Origin: Candidatus Saccharimonadota bacterium
Lineage (GTDB): Bacteria > Patescibacteriota > Saccharimonadia > Saccharimonadales > Saccharimonadaceae
DNA length: 64,000 nt
Assembly (NCBI GenBank): GCA_027492735.1
Contig: JAPUEE010000013.1
Coordinates: forward strand, 29,445 to 93,444
Reading direction: 5' to 3'
The position numbers and the translations under genes were made by a program. This document shows, one piece after another, positions 56,352 through 64,000 of this stretch. The stretch's first letter is position 1; every line of letters starts with the position of its first letter. Below the pieces are notes generated by a model. That model was not told the DNA's origin. It searched no databases and was given only the letters and a program-made list of their open reading frames with translations.

Positions 56352-56896
56352 TTGGCGCTCTCCTTGATGGCTTTTGAGATGATCTTTTTATCAGCCGCAT
56401 TGTCGACTTTCTGACTCACGACTTTTTCGGTCGCGAGAGCCACTAACGAAGCCGTCTCGTCTCGTAGCATGGTGCGCGCTGCCTCGACATCGCGGTCGAG
56501 TTGAGCCTTGGCGGCCGATACCATGGCCTCGGCACGGCGTTCAGCATCTTTTTCGCTATCGAGCAGCATCTGGGTTGACTGTTCGCGCGCAGCGTCAACG
56601 ATCTCGTTCGCCTCGTCGCGAGCTGTTTTCAATTGAGCAGCGATTTCCTCGGCTGCCTGCTCAGAACGTTTGGTCGCTTCTTTGGCGGCTTTGACCGAAT
56701 CATTGATCAATTTATCGCGACGATCGAGCATCGCGAGAATCGGCGGATAGATCCATTTCGCGAGAATAAACACCAACAAGCCAAAGGCGATAGTCTGCAA
56801 AATCAGAATCTTCCAGTCGATACCGAGCGACTCAAAAATTCCACCGGAGGCTTCGCTCGTGGCCGCATTTGCGAGTAGGGTGAGAATTTCTTGCAT
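56348..56896 (-). CDS. atpF: ATP synthase b subunit
   Basis: A 182-residue protein with one N-terminal membrane helix (ILILQTIAFGLLVFILAKW) after a 27-residue outer segment, then a long charged coiled coil (DKLINDSVKAAKEATKRSEQ onward) as in the peripheral stalk. It overlaps atpH by four bases and follows atpE by 13 bases. Confidence 0.95.
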   Translation of the reverse strand: MQEILTLLANAATSEASGGIFESLGIDWKILILQTIAFGLLVFILAKWIYPPILAMLDRRDKLINDSVKAAKEATKRSEQAAEEIAAQLKTARDEANEIVDAAREQSTQMLLDSEKDAERRAEAMVSAAKAQLDRDVEAARTMLRDETASLVALATEKVVSQKVDNAADKKIISKAIKESAK

Positions 56897-56909
56897 CTTT
56901 TACGGATTC

Positions 56910-57122
56910 CTACATTACTTTACTGAGAATTGCTACGATGATACCGATGATAGCTAGGGCGTCTGTAAACGAGATCGCGAGCACCATCAAGGTACGAATA
57001 TCACCGATTTTTTCTGGGTTGCGACCAGCTGCACTCAAACCAGCAAAACCGATCAAACCTACGCCGATTGCAGCACCAAAAGCTGGGATTGCATAGGCCA
57101 AACTAAATGCTAAACTTTCCAT
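56910..57122 (-). CDS. atpE: ATP synthase c subunit
   Basis: A 70-residue hairpin of two membrane helices with the polar RNP loop (34-36). The ion-binding carboxylate is Asp54 (SFTDALAI) rather than the Glu of most bacteria, and the Gln/Ser-Thr pattern of sodium-type c subunits is not seen, so proton coupling is likely. Gly/Ala packing motifs are present in helix 1 (GAAIGVGLIG). Confidence 0.97.
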   Translation of the reverse strand: MESLAFSLAYAIPAFGAAIGVGLIGFAGLSAAGRNPEKIGDIRTLMVLAISFTDALAIIGIIVAILSKVM

Positions 57123-57138
57123 TATTACTCCTTACTTT

Positions 57139-57945
57139 TTACGTTGTTATCTCACTCATCCGCTTAGCTTCAGCTGAGTGATCGGGCTCATGGTGACCGC
57201 CGTGTTCGACAGCCAATCCAACAAAAACGGTGGCCAACATAAAGAACACATAGGCCTGAATGCCACCGATGAACAATTCAAAGATATAAAATAACGGTAA
57301 TATCGCCGGGCTGGCATATTGGCCTAGGTAGGCGACGACAATCAACAGCACTTCGCCGGCAAAAACGTTACCGAACAAGCGCATTGCCAGGGCGATCAGA
57401 CGCGAAAATTCGGCAATGATCTCTAATAGACCACTAAATGAACCGATCGGATCTTTGATCGGGTTGATGAAATAGCGTTCAAAATTAGCTTTGCTACCGA
57501 GTACCTTGATCGCCCAAACCTGCACAGCGATAATCGTGATAATCGCTAGCATTACGGTAAAATTCAAATCCGCCGCCTGCGAACGAAATAGGGCATGCTC
57601 GCCCCAGGTGACTGCTTCGCCAACAAATGGCAAAACGCCGGTGTAATATTGAATCGCTACAATAAAAAAGATCGTGATCGCAAACGGCGCGACCTGGCGA
57701 GCAACTTTTTTATTAGGAATTACATCGTGAATGGTTTTATAAAGCCCCTCGAAACACCACAACGCCAGTCGGGTAAAGAAACCTTTTCGGGCTAAGCCGT
57801 CGCGATCTTTTTTGACCGCATGCGCCGTAAACGCTAGCCAACCGATCACGATCACTATGCCCAAAATACCTAATAGGATCGAATTCGTAATCGTAACCCC
57901 AAAAATCTCAAATAGTGGCTCGGCTTTGATCGAAATACCGTGCAT
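57139..57945 (-). CDS. atpB: ATP synthase a subunit
   Basis: A 268-residue membrane protein: EFSRLIALAMRLFGNVFAGEVLL carries the essential Arg of the proton path, and FELFIGGIQAYVFFMLATVF is the last conserved helix. A His-rich C terminus (EHGGHHEPDHSAEAK) is unusual. Its ATG directly abuts the stop of the upstream small membrane gene. Confidence 0.97.
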   Translation of the reverse strand: MHGISIKAEPLFEIFGVTITNSILLGILGIVIVIGWLAFTAHAVKKDRDGLARKGFFTRLALWCFEGLYKTIHDVIPNKKVARQVAPFAITIFFIVAIQYYTGVLPFVGEAVTWGEHALFRSQAADLNFTVMLAIITIIAVQVWAIKVLGSKANFERYFINPIKDPIGSFSGLLEIIAEFSRLIALAMRLFGNVFAGEVLLIVVAYLGQYASPAILPLFYIFELFIGGIQAYVFFMLATVFVGLAVEHGGHHEPDHSAEAKRMSEITT

Positions 57946-58236
57946 CTATTTCTTCTCCTCGGGAGTCTTCTCTTTGGTAGCAGGAGACTTTTTCTGATAA
58001 CTTTTCAGCTGTTTATAAATTAGCCAACCAGCCACCACAAACCCGACAACTGCGCCGATGATGGCATAAAAGGCAGTCTGCACCAAATAGGCATCGACTA
58101 GCAAACCAGCCATAAATAGTACAAAAACTGGTATCGCCATGCGGCAGGTCGCAGACAGCATTGCGTTAACTAGATCAATTTTAACACCTCGCTCGGCAGC
58201 ACGAACAGACTCTGGGGGCATGTGTTTCTCGCTCAT
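57946..58236 (-). CDS. AtpI/AtpZ-like ATP synthase accessory membrane protein
   Basis: A 96-residue protein with two membrane helices (about 32-50 and 55-74) between charged tails, first in the atp operon, exactly where atpI or atpZ is found. Sequence identity to either family is too low for me to decide; the placement is the main argument. Known members help assemble the c-ring or carry magnesium/calcium. Promoter at 58246-58274. Confidence 0.7.
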   Translation of the reverse strand: MSEKHMPPESVRAAERGVKIDLVNAMLSATCRMAIPVFVLFMAGLLVDAYLVQTAFYAIIGAVVGFVVAGWLIYKQLKSYQKKSPATKEKTPEEKK

Positions 58237-58245
58237 TTCCTATAT

Positions 58246-58274
58246 ATCATAGCAGGTATTTCAGGCAGTTTCAA
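58246..58274 (-). promoter_or_regulatory. Promoter of the ATP synthase operon
   Basis: On the minus strand TTGAAA (58269-58274) and TATGAT (58246-58251) are 17 bases apart, with the first start codon 9 bases after the -10. No terminator is seen inside the operon. Confidence 0.65.
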
Positions 58275-58313
58275 GCACAAAATATAGCTATTTACGGGCT
58301 ATGAATCGACCGA

Positions 58314-59621
58314 TTATTTTAGAGCTTGATCTTCTTTCATCGCCCGACGAAACAGGGCGACGACCTTTTCCGTTTGAGTCCGTTCGCCGAGCGATTCTGC
58401 CAGCTGTTTGCTATGGGCGCTGAATTTGGCACGCAATTTATCGTCCGACAAAATCGTAGCGATCTTGGCCGCCACATCACGCGGCGTATTTTTGGCGAGG
58501 AAACCATTTTCGCCGTCATGGAAACATTCCGAAACATCAGGGTCACAGAGCACCAGCGGCAATCCGGTATGCGCCGCCTCTTGAATGACTAATCCTTGGG
58601 TATCGGTCAGGGACGGGAACACGAAAACCTCGGCAGCCTGATACGCCATCGATAGCTCATCACGCGGCAAACGACCGGCAAATAGCACTTTACCAGCCGC
58701 CCGCGACGCGGTAGCCATCTCCTCTAGAGTTTCGCGGAAATCAAAATCGCCGACAAACACCAATTTGGCGTTGGGGCGTTTGCGAATCAGTTTTTCCATC
58801 ATCGGGATCAACATCGCTAGGTTTTTCTCCTCGCCGAGACGTCCGACATAGATCACCACTTCGTCGGTCGGCGTCAGACCCAGACTTTTCCGGAAAGATT
58901 GCACCTTTTTGTCGCTCGCCACCGGCAAAGCATTCACCCCAGTTGGAATAACTTGTAGATTCAAAGATTGATGATTTTTCTCGGCTAGCATCGATAATTG
59001 TTTAGCCGACTTGCGACTCAGGGCGATCGTCGCATCGCAGGCGCTATAAAGGACTGAGATAGTTGCGCCGATCACGTTGGCCGGCAGAGACGAGTTGGTG
59101 CGACTGCTTTTCGATACAGGAGGAACGTAAGCTTTGGCCAACAGCTTCTTTTGCTCGGGGGTCAGTTCGAGTGTCATCGGCAAGATCATGCTAGCCATCG
59201 GCAGAGCCACAGCGGTCAAAAATGGGTAGCTCTTGGCATATTCATAAACATCGGTTGAATGTTGACCGACTAACACGGCATTAGTTTTGCGCGCCGCATA
59301 CGCCGCCATCGCACCGACCTGTCCAGTGGTCAGGAAATATAGCACGTCTAATTTCAATTCCCGAATCTTTTTCAAAATGCGTGGCGGGAAAAACAGCGAC
59401 AATTGAGACTCGCTAAACCCGACGCCTTTGATAGCGGGGAAGTGAATCACGCGTGGATCGTCGCGGTCAACCTCCATAACGTGATTGCGCAAATTAGCCG
59501 CCGGCGCAAAAATATAAACTTCGTGACCTAGGGCCTCGAGTTCACGCCTCGTAATCTCAACTACGTAGACAATGCCGTTGGTGGCTGGACGATAACTATC
59601 TGTAAAAAGACCGATTTTCAT
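58314..59621 (-). CDS. GT4 glycosyltransferase (diacylglycerol-glucosyltransferase-like)
   Basis: A 435-residue GT-B enzyme: MKIGLFTDSYRPATNGIVYVVE is the typical N terminus of GT4 lipid glycosyltransferases, VGQHSTDVYEYAK sits in the acceptor domain, and SLTDTQGLVIQEA supplies the donor-site E-x7-E-like motif (here Thr-Gln-Gly region with Glu). An insertion of about 25 residues (about 150-175) is rich in Ser/Pro. It probably glycosylates membrane lipids. Followed upstream by a second GT4 in the same direction. Confidence 0.82.
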   Translation of the reverse strand: MKIGLFTDSYRPATNGIVYVVEITRRELEALGHEVYIFAPAANLRNHVMEVDRDDPRVIHFPAIKGVGFSESQLSLFFPPRILKKIRELKLDVLYFLTTGQVGAMAAYAARKTNAVLVGQHSTDVYEYAKSYPFLTAVALPMASMILPMTLELTPEQKKLLAKAYVPPVSKSSRTNSSLPANVIGATISVLYSACDATIALSRKSAKQLSMLAEKNHQSLNLQVIPTGVNALPVASDKKVQSFRKSLGLTPTDEVVIYVGRLGEEKNLAMLIPMMEKLIRKRPNAKLVFVGDFDFRETLEEMATASRAAGKVLFAGRLPRDELSMAYQAAEVFVFPSLTDTQGLVIQEAAHTGLPLVLCDPDVSECFHDGENGFLAKNTPRDVAAKIATILSDDKLRAKFSAHSKQLAESLGERTQTEKVVALFRRAMKEDQALK

Positions 59622-59640
59622 TACTCTAGCCCCTATTATA

Positions 59641-60654
59641 TCATTTATCTAGCAAAGACCAGTACAACTCAACTAACTGAGCACTGCCAGTCGGACTGTC
59701 GAAACGTTTGGCAATTGCCTTTGACCCTGCGATCGCTCGTTTCACGTATGCATTATCGATGCGAAGTTTGTCTATGATTTTGACAAAGTCCGCATCGTTA
59801 GTGGCCATAAGTGCGTCGCCCCGAAAAGTATCGTCGTATTCTGGTATGTCGCGCAGAATTATCGGCAGCCCAGCGCCGGCCGCTTCGAGTACCGACATCG
59901 GATGATTTTCCTGATCGCTTGGCAGGAAAAAAGCATCAGCCGCCGCCAAATATTCGCGAGCCTGATCTAGCGACACCACGCCGGTCCACTGCACGTTGCT
60001 AGGGGATTTGTCGACAATAGCATTCATCTTGCCAGTATCAGCGCCCAAGGCGCCAAACGGCACGCCGCCAACCCAAATAAATTTTACCTGCGGCAATTTA
60101 CGCGCCACGGTCGCAAAAGTGTCGATGCGTTTGCGCGGCTGGAGCTGGCCATTGCCGACCACTACGAATTCATCGGCGCCGATTCCTAGTTTGTCGCGCG
60201 CTGCTTTTCGAGTCGCAGCATCAACCCGCAAAGCCGCCATGTTGATCGTGTTATAAATCGTTATAACTGGTGTTTTAACGCGCATTTCTCCCTGCAAAAT
60301 CTTTGCTGATTTACCGCTAACCGCAACTACCGCATCAACCCGATTATAAAAAGCATGCCGCACATACCAGAAAAAGATTCTCTCGACAAACTTGCCGCCC
60401 TTGATCGAGCCATTCATCGAACCGACGACCTGATGCGCTGTGAAAACTTTTTTACCGCGCGAAAACAATAGGTGCAGCATCGACATTGGATCAGGCGAAT
60501 GAACATGGATAATGTCAGCCTTGTCCCAGCTATTGATCGTCACCGATACATCCGGTCGCGCTCGCAGTCCCCGCGACATTTCCTCGAACGCCGTGGCGAC
60601 GCCATGACCTTTTGATTTGGTAGCGTAGAGAACATTAACGTGGAGTTTTTTCAT
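59641..60654 (-). CDS. GT4 glycosyltransferase
   Basis: A 337-residue GT-B enzyme: KSKGHGVATAFEEM (acceptor loop), DIIHVHSPDP, FTAHQVVGS, VVAVSGKSAK and HPMSVLEAAGAGLPIILRD (donor-site E-x7-E). Relatives make glycolipids or cell-wall polysaccharides. It starts on the base where the upstream hydrolase gene ends, so hydrolase > GT4 > GT4 looks like an operon, with TATAAT 13 bases before the third gene giving an extra start. Confidence 0.85.
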   Translation of the reverse strand: MKKLHVNVLYATKSKGHGVATAFEEMSRGLRARPDVSVTINSWDKADIIHVHSPDPMSMLHLLFSRGKKVFTAHQVVGSMNGSIKGGKFVERIFFWYVRHAFYNRVDAVVAVSGKSAKILQGEMRVKTPVITIYNTINMAALRVDAATRKAARDKLGIGADEFVVVGNGQLQPRKRIDTFATVARKLPQVKFIWVGGVPFGALGADTGKMNAIVDKSPSNVQWTGVVSLDQAREYLAAADAFFLPSDQENHPMSVLEAAGAGLPIILRDIPEYDDTFRGDALMATNDADFVKIIDKLRIDNAYVKRAIAGSKAIAKRFDSPTGSAQLVELYWSLLDK

Positions 60655-61463
60655 TATAGACCAATTATAGCAAAGACTTCGTCCGCGTTTTCGATCGGCG
60701 CCAGGTGACCACCCGGCACGGAGTTAATAGTTGCCGAGCGGAAAACTTTTTGCATCTGCGCGGCAGTCCTCTCGTCAGCTACTTTGTCAGCCAACCCGAT
60801 AATGACGATATCGGGATTGATGCCTCGAAATATATCCTCCTGGTTGCTCATGAGCGCCAGACGAGCTTGATAACGACGCTGTTTGACCGTTGCTGCTCGA
60901 CTGACTTTTGATAAAAATACGACTAGATCAATCGTCTGTTTAGTCCTAATGTGTAATAATTTCACACCACGTGCAACTGAAAAAGGAAATGAGTTATAAA
61001 GGGCAACAGCTAGCCTAGTTTTGAACAAAAAATCACCGAGTCTGGACATCTGGGTATAGAACTTGCTAGCGGTCGGAACAGGGCAGATGAAGACCGATTT
61101 TATCTGGTTATCTCGGCCAGCGGCATAACATCCGAACGAATGAGTAACAATGAGTGCCGGTCGACCATAGCGTTTAGCTACTTGATCGACAACCTGGCTG
61201 AACCAACGCCGAATCGTCGTTATATCTGCCGCACCATTCCGCGGTATGTCAGTTTCGCCATGACCTACCAGATCTACCAGAATCGGTCGGTAGTTTTGCG
61301 CTGCGTGAGCAAGTGGCACTAGGCCGTGATGATCGCCGTTGATACCATGTAGAAATAGAGCGACTGGCTTGCCATTATCTGGACTAGCAAAAATCGCCGT
61401 TTTGATACCATGCACGCTAATGAACGTTTTCTCTAGATGGCGTGTCCACTCGTTCAGTATCAT
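60654..61463 (-). CDS. Alpha/beta hydrolase
   Basis: A 269-residue protein: LFLHGINGDHHG (oxyanion loop), THSFGCYAAG (nucleophile elbow G/S-x-S-F-G; Ser in SHSFG position), a helical cap, and GGHLAP with the catalytic His. Esterase, lipase or lactonase activity cannot be told apart. TATAAT (minus strand, 61470-61475) ends 6 bases before the ATG, so it is leaderless. No signal peptide. Confidence 0.88.
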   Translation of the reverse strand: MILNEWTRHLEKTFISVHGIKTAIFASPDNGKPVALFLHGINGDHHGLVPLAHAAQNYRPILVDLVGHGETDIPRNGAADITTIRRWFSQVVDQVAKRYGRPALIVTHSFGCYAAGRDNQIKSVFICPVPTASKFYTQMSRLGDFLFKTRLAVALYNSFPFSVARGVKLLHIRTKQTIDLVVFLSKVSRAATVKQRRYQARLALMSNQEDIFRGINPDIVIIGLADKVADERTAAQMQKVFRSATINSVPGGHLAPIENADEVFAIIGL

Positions 61464-61469
61464 CTGTAA

Positions 61470-61490
61470 ATTATATCATCATGCTATAAT
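61470..61490. promoter_or_regulatory. Divergent -10 elements, hydrolase and smpB
   Basis: TATAAT on the minus strand at 61470-61475 serves the hydrolase (ATG 6 bases on), and TATAAT on the plus strand at 61485-61490 serves smpB (ATG 12 bases on). The whole divergent region is only 39 bases. Confidence 0.6.
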
Positions 61491-61502
61491 TATCTGTATA
61501 CT

Positions 61503-62024
61503 ATGGCAAAGAAAGTTACGAGACGCGGACATCGAACCGCCCAATCAAAATCCAGCGGGGCGATTGTTAATCGTCGCGCCAGATTTGACTACGAGCTAGG
61601 TGATACTGTCACCGTCGGGTTAGAGCTGACCGGCGCTGAGACCAAAGCAGCTAGGCTCGGCCACATCCAATTACGCGGTTCCTACGTTGTGCCGAAAATA
61701 AATATCGCGAACCAACGTGCCGAACTTTTTTTGATCAATGCCTCGTTTTCACTCGCCACCAACGTGCCGAAACACTCTAGTCGAGAAGCTAGCGTCGTTG
61801 ATACTCGCGCCCGCAAAGTGTTAGCCAAACGCCGCGAGATCGATCAACTAGTCGCCGCTCGCAATAATGGATCAACGATCATTCCGACCAAACTACTGAC
61901 CACCGGTAGGTATATAAAACTTGTCATTGCCCTAGGTAAAGGTAAAAAGAAATACGACAAGCGCGAAACCATCAAACGCCGTGATCTCCAGCGCGAAAAC
62001 GCCAAACTGCTCAAAAAGATATAG
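61503..62024 (+). CDS. smpB: SsrA-binding protein SmpB
   Basis: A 173-residue protein: NRRARFDYELGDTVTVGLELTGAETKAARLG is the diagnostic N-terminal barrel, and GKGKKKYDKRETIKRRD is the conserved C-terminal tail that enters the ribosomal A site. It works with tmRNA in rescuing stalled ribosomes; no tmRNA gene is recognisable in this window. The first about 20 residues are an extra basic extension. Confidence 0.96.
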   Translation: MAKKVTRRGHRTAQSKSSGAIVNRRARFDYELGDTVTVGLELTGAETKAARLGHIQLRGSYVVPKINIANQRAELFLINASFSLATNVPKHSSREASVVDTRARKVLAKRREIDQLVAARNNGSTIIPTKLLTTGRYIKLVIALGKGKKKYDKRETIKRRDLQRENAKLLKKI

Positions 62025-62095
62025 GGTTATTGCTTTTCCTGAAGATATGCTAAAATAAGGCTACCATTAAACATAATTTCATAAGGAGAAATTTA

Positions 62096-62689
62096 ATGTC
62101 TGATCAACCACCTGTCAAAGAAAACAATCCGCCGGAGGTTAACGCACAGCCAGTGCAACAGCCCGTGATGGTTCAGCCAGGCCAGCCCGGCGTCCAGGTA
62201 CAATATGTTGTCCAGGAAAAATCACTCGTCGGTGTTGGCGGTTGGTTGATTTTCTGGCTCATCGTCCTCGGTATCTATGCACTTTACGGCGTGATATTCA
62301 CCTTTATCTGGATCTCAGCCCTCGTGAGCGGCTCGTCAGATGCTAACTTGATTGTTGCCACTATCTTTACGCCGCTGATTGCCGCCAGCTTCATCGCAAC
62401 TATCGTACTCATCACCTTGCAAAAGAAACTTGGTAAATTGCTAGCCTGGGTTTCATTCGGCACAGTCGCACTATTTGTGACTGTCATGGGTATCGTTGCA
62501 ATGGTACGCGAGTATTGTACATCATCATACTCATACTATTCATACTCGTATTCGTCAAGCTGTTCACACATGGAAGCCTCTGGCATCGTCATGGTCATCG
62601 GTTTGATCATCACCGCTTGGGTTGGTGCCGGTTTGGTATCGCTCTACTTCCTAAAGAGCAAGCGTGTCGCCCTCACGCTCACCAAATAG
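62096..62689 (+). CDS. Four-helix membrane protein, DUF2569-like
   Basis: A 197-residue protein: a Pro/Gln-rich cytoplasmic start of about 45 residues, then GVGGWLIFWLIVLGIY, a helix opening like that of DUF2569 proteins, and four membrane helices in all. A short Tyr/Ser-rich loop (about 141-158, with two Cys) lies between helices 3 and 4. Function unknown. An AAGGAG ribosome site is 7 bases before the ATG. Confidence 0.65.
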   Translation: MSDQPPVKENNPPEVNAQPVQQPVMVQPGQPGVQVQYVVQEKSLVGVGGWLIFWLIVLGIYALYGVIFTFIWISALVSGSSDANLIVATIFTPLIAASFIATIVLITLQKKLGKLLAWVSFGTVALFVTVMGIVAMVREYCTSSYSYYSYSYSSSCSHMEASGIVMVIGLIITAWVGAGLVSLYFLKSKRVALTLTK

Positions 62690-62706
62690 TAACTGCGTTC
62701 GTATCG

Positions 62707-62740
62707 AAAATGCCACCCCAGCGTAAAGGGTGGCATTTTT
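62707..62740. terminator. Terminator before xth
   Basis: AAAATGCCACCC (62707-62718) pairs with GGGTGGCATTTT (62728-62739) around a 9-base loop and runs into T. Confidence 0.88.
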
Positions 62741-62758
62741 TAGTGATACAATGGAAAT

Positions 62759-63574
62759 ATGCGAATTTTCTCTTGGAATGTGAACGGTCTCAGGTCTATT
62801 TTGAAAAAAGAGGAGCTACAGGCGTTCCTAGACGCCGAACAGCCAGATATTATCTGTTTACAGGAAATCAAAGCGAGTAGCGGACAGGCGAGTATTGATC
62901 TAGCGGATTACCAGATATTCACGAACAGCGCCGAACGCCCTGGCTATAGCGGCACAGCGATTTTGGTGCGCAAGTTCCTGTCCGATCTCCAGCCGATCAA
63001 TGTCCTCTACGATCTGCCAAACAAAATCGCCAACCGCTACAATCTCGACGATGATACTTTTGGCAACCCAAATACCGAGGGACGCGTGCTAACGATCGAG
63101 CTACCGGAGTTCTTTTTGACGACTGTTTACACCCCGAATAGCAAAAATGATTTGTCTCGGCTAAAACTACGCTCACACCAATGGGATCCAGCTTTTCGCG
63201 ATTACGTGGTTGGTCTGCGCCAACATAAACCGGTCGTGTTCTGCGGCGATCTGAACGTGGCACATACCGAAATTGACCTAGCCAGACCAGTCGAAAACGA
63301 AGGCAAACACGGCTACACCCGCGAGGAGCGCCTCGGCTTTGATGCCTTGCTCGAAGCCGGTTTTATCGATAGCTTTAGAGCTGTGAAGGGCGACATCACC
63401 GAGGCTTACACCTGGTGGACACATTGGGCAAAGGCTCGCGAGCGCAACGTCGGCTGGCGTATCGATTATTTCTTGGTTGACGAATCGCTCCGATCTAATC
63501 TGTCGGACGCCGCTATTTATCCGCACCAAATGGGCAGTGATCACTGTCCGGTATCGGTCACTCTGGAGTTTTAA
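62759..63574 (+). CDS. xth: Exodeoxyribonuclease III
   Basis: A 271-residue AP endonuclease: RIFSWNVNGLRSI, CLQEIKA (metal Glu), TVYTPNS, CGDLNVAH, WWTHWAKARERNVGWRIDYFLVD and MGSDHCPV (catalytic Asp-His). It nicks abasic sites in base-excision repair. TACAAT (62747-62752) ends 6 bases before the ATG: leaderless. The next gene starts on the last base of its stop codon. Confidence 0.96.
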   Translation: MRIFSWNVNGLRSILKKEELQAFLDAEQPDIICLQEIKASSGQASIDLADYQIFTNSAERPGYSGTAILVRKFLSDLQPINVLYDLPNKIANRYNLDDDTFGNPNTEGRVLTIELPEFFLTTVYTPNSKNDLSRLKLRSHQWDPAFRDYVVGLRQHKPVVFCGDLNVAHTEIDLARPVENEGKHGYTREERLGFDALLEAGFIDSFRAVKGDITEAYTWWTHWAKARERNVGWRIDYFLVDESLRSNLSDAAIYPHQMGSDHCPVSVTLEF

Positions 63575-64000
63575 TGGATAGCAGTTTTTGGCAAAAACAA
63601 GATCGATCCACGCCGTTATTTCCCGACGTCGCCTGGAGCAAACCGGAACGACGCGATCTAGCCGGTAAATTAGCTATTGTCGGCGGCAATAGTCAAGTTT
63701 TTGCGGCCGTAGCCGCTGCTCGACAAACCGCTTTGACAGCTGGCGCCGGTGAAGTCAAAGTCATCATGCCAGAATCGCTAAAAAAGGCGCTCCCGGCGTC
63801 ATTTACAAATCAATTATCAGACGTGATATTTTCAGCAGCTGGTCCGAGTGGCGGGTTTGCCGCGGCCGCGCTAGCCGATTGGCTGGCTGCCGCCGATTGG
63901 GCTAACGTCGTGCTGTTTGTCGGTGATAGCGGCGCGAACTCCGAGACTGCGTCGCTCGTGGAAACTTTCCTCGACCACGATCAGACAACCTCGGTTGTCA
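63574..64000 (+). CDS. YjeF C-terminal-like protein (NAD(P)H-hydrate dehydratase fold), truncated by window end
   Basis: The first 142 residues are visible. LAGKLAIVGGNSQVFAAVAAARQTALTAGAGEVKVIMP has the beta strand, Gly-rich turn and Ala-rich helix seen at the start of ribokinase-like ADP/ATP-dependent NAD(P)H-hydrate dehydratases, and later a Gly-x-Gly region is replaced by GPSGGF. The match is by pattern and the catalytic GxxGD part lies outside the window. ATG overlaps the xth stop by one base. Confidence 0.45.
   Translation, partial: MDSSFWQKQDRSTPLFPDVAWSKPERRDLAGKLAIVGGNSQVFAAVAAARQTALTAGAGEVKVIMPESLKKALPASFTNQLSDVIFSAAGPSGGFAAAALADWLAAADWANVVLFVGDSGANSETASLVETFLDHDQTTSVV

Noticed and set aside
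61300..62100. A tmRNA gene next to smpB
   Set aside because: No sequence with tmRNA ends or a tag frame is present near smpB; the neighbouring space is fully used by genes and promoters.

Overview
The window looks like a chromosomal segment of a Patescibacteria/CPR bacterium, most likely a Candidatus Saccharibacteria (TM7) relative. The grounds are a very compact layout with many 1-4 base overlaps, many genes whose start codon lies 6-9 bases after a TATAAT/TACAAT element, TGA used as an ordinary stop codon, a complete F1Fo ATP synthase operon, type IV pilin-like genes, several PIG-V/PMT-type membrane glycosyltransferases, and almost no biosynthesis apart from thymidylate and one pyrimidine step. 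The taxonomic call is inference; no rRNA is present to confirm it.

Layout. 1-2.1 kb: end of a TPR protein, a Thr/Tyr/Thr tRNA cluster, a pilin-like protein and a PAP2 phosphatase. 2.2-8.7 kb: L33, a PIG-V-like mannosyltransferase, then a tight minus-strand operon GT4 synthase > GH57 > GH15 > unknown gene, read as alpha-glucan metabolism; a short alpha-glucan phosphorylase at 38.7 kb belongs to the same theme. 8.8-11.9 kb: tRNA-Trp, a P-loop kinase, a YgjP-like metalloprotease and an orphan histidine kinase. 12.0-15.6 kb: secE-nusG-rplK-rplA, interrupted by a GC-rich cdsA-like gene on the other strand. 15.7-18.6 kb: thyA, folA, dcd, tmk. 18.6-21.6 kb: a divergent RelA/SpoT-like protein, then rplJ-rplL behind an L10 leader. 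21.7-27.8 kb: dnaX, dnaB, ybaB, recR and a PMT-like protein. 27.8-36.9 kb: a DUF4352-like protein with an unusual inverted repeat upstream, a DHH phosphoesterase, Nudix, cysS, an AI-2E-type exporter, tgt and two tandem pilins with poly-G promoters. 36.9-47.6 kb: pyrD, tRNA-Gln, mscL, phosphorylase, a MacB-like ABC exporter, a TrmA/RlmD-type methyltransferase and a UvrD-nuclease helicase. 47.6-48.4 kb holds no gene but a roughly 750-base, heavily base-paired RNA with its own promoter and terminator. 48.4-51.2 kb: dus, plsC and an unknown gene. 51.2-58.2 kb: the atp operon with a low-molecular-weight phosphatase inserted between atpA and atpG. 58.3-64 kb: two GT4 enzymes, an alpha/beta hydrolase, smpB, a membrane protein, xth and a truncated YjeF-C-like gene.

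The strongest candidates for undescribed biology are the large structured RNA at about 47615-48370, the poly-G-in-spacer promoters of the two tandem pilins (predicted phase variation), the switch-like inverted repeat at 28436-28530, the symmetric divergent promoter palindrome at 42514-42539, the RelA/SpoT-like protein at 18608-20317, and the phosphatase inside the ATP synthase operon. All identifications come from reading the sequence by eye; no database search was run.
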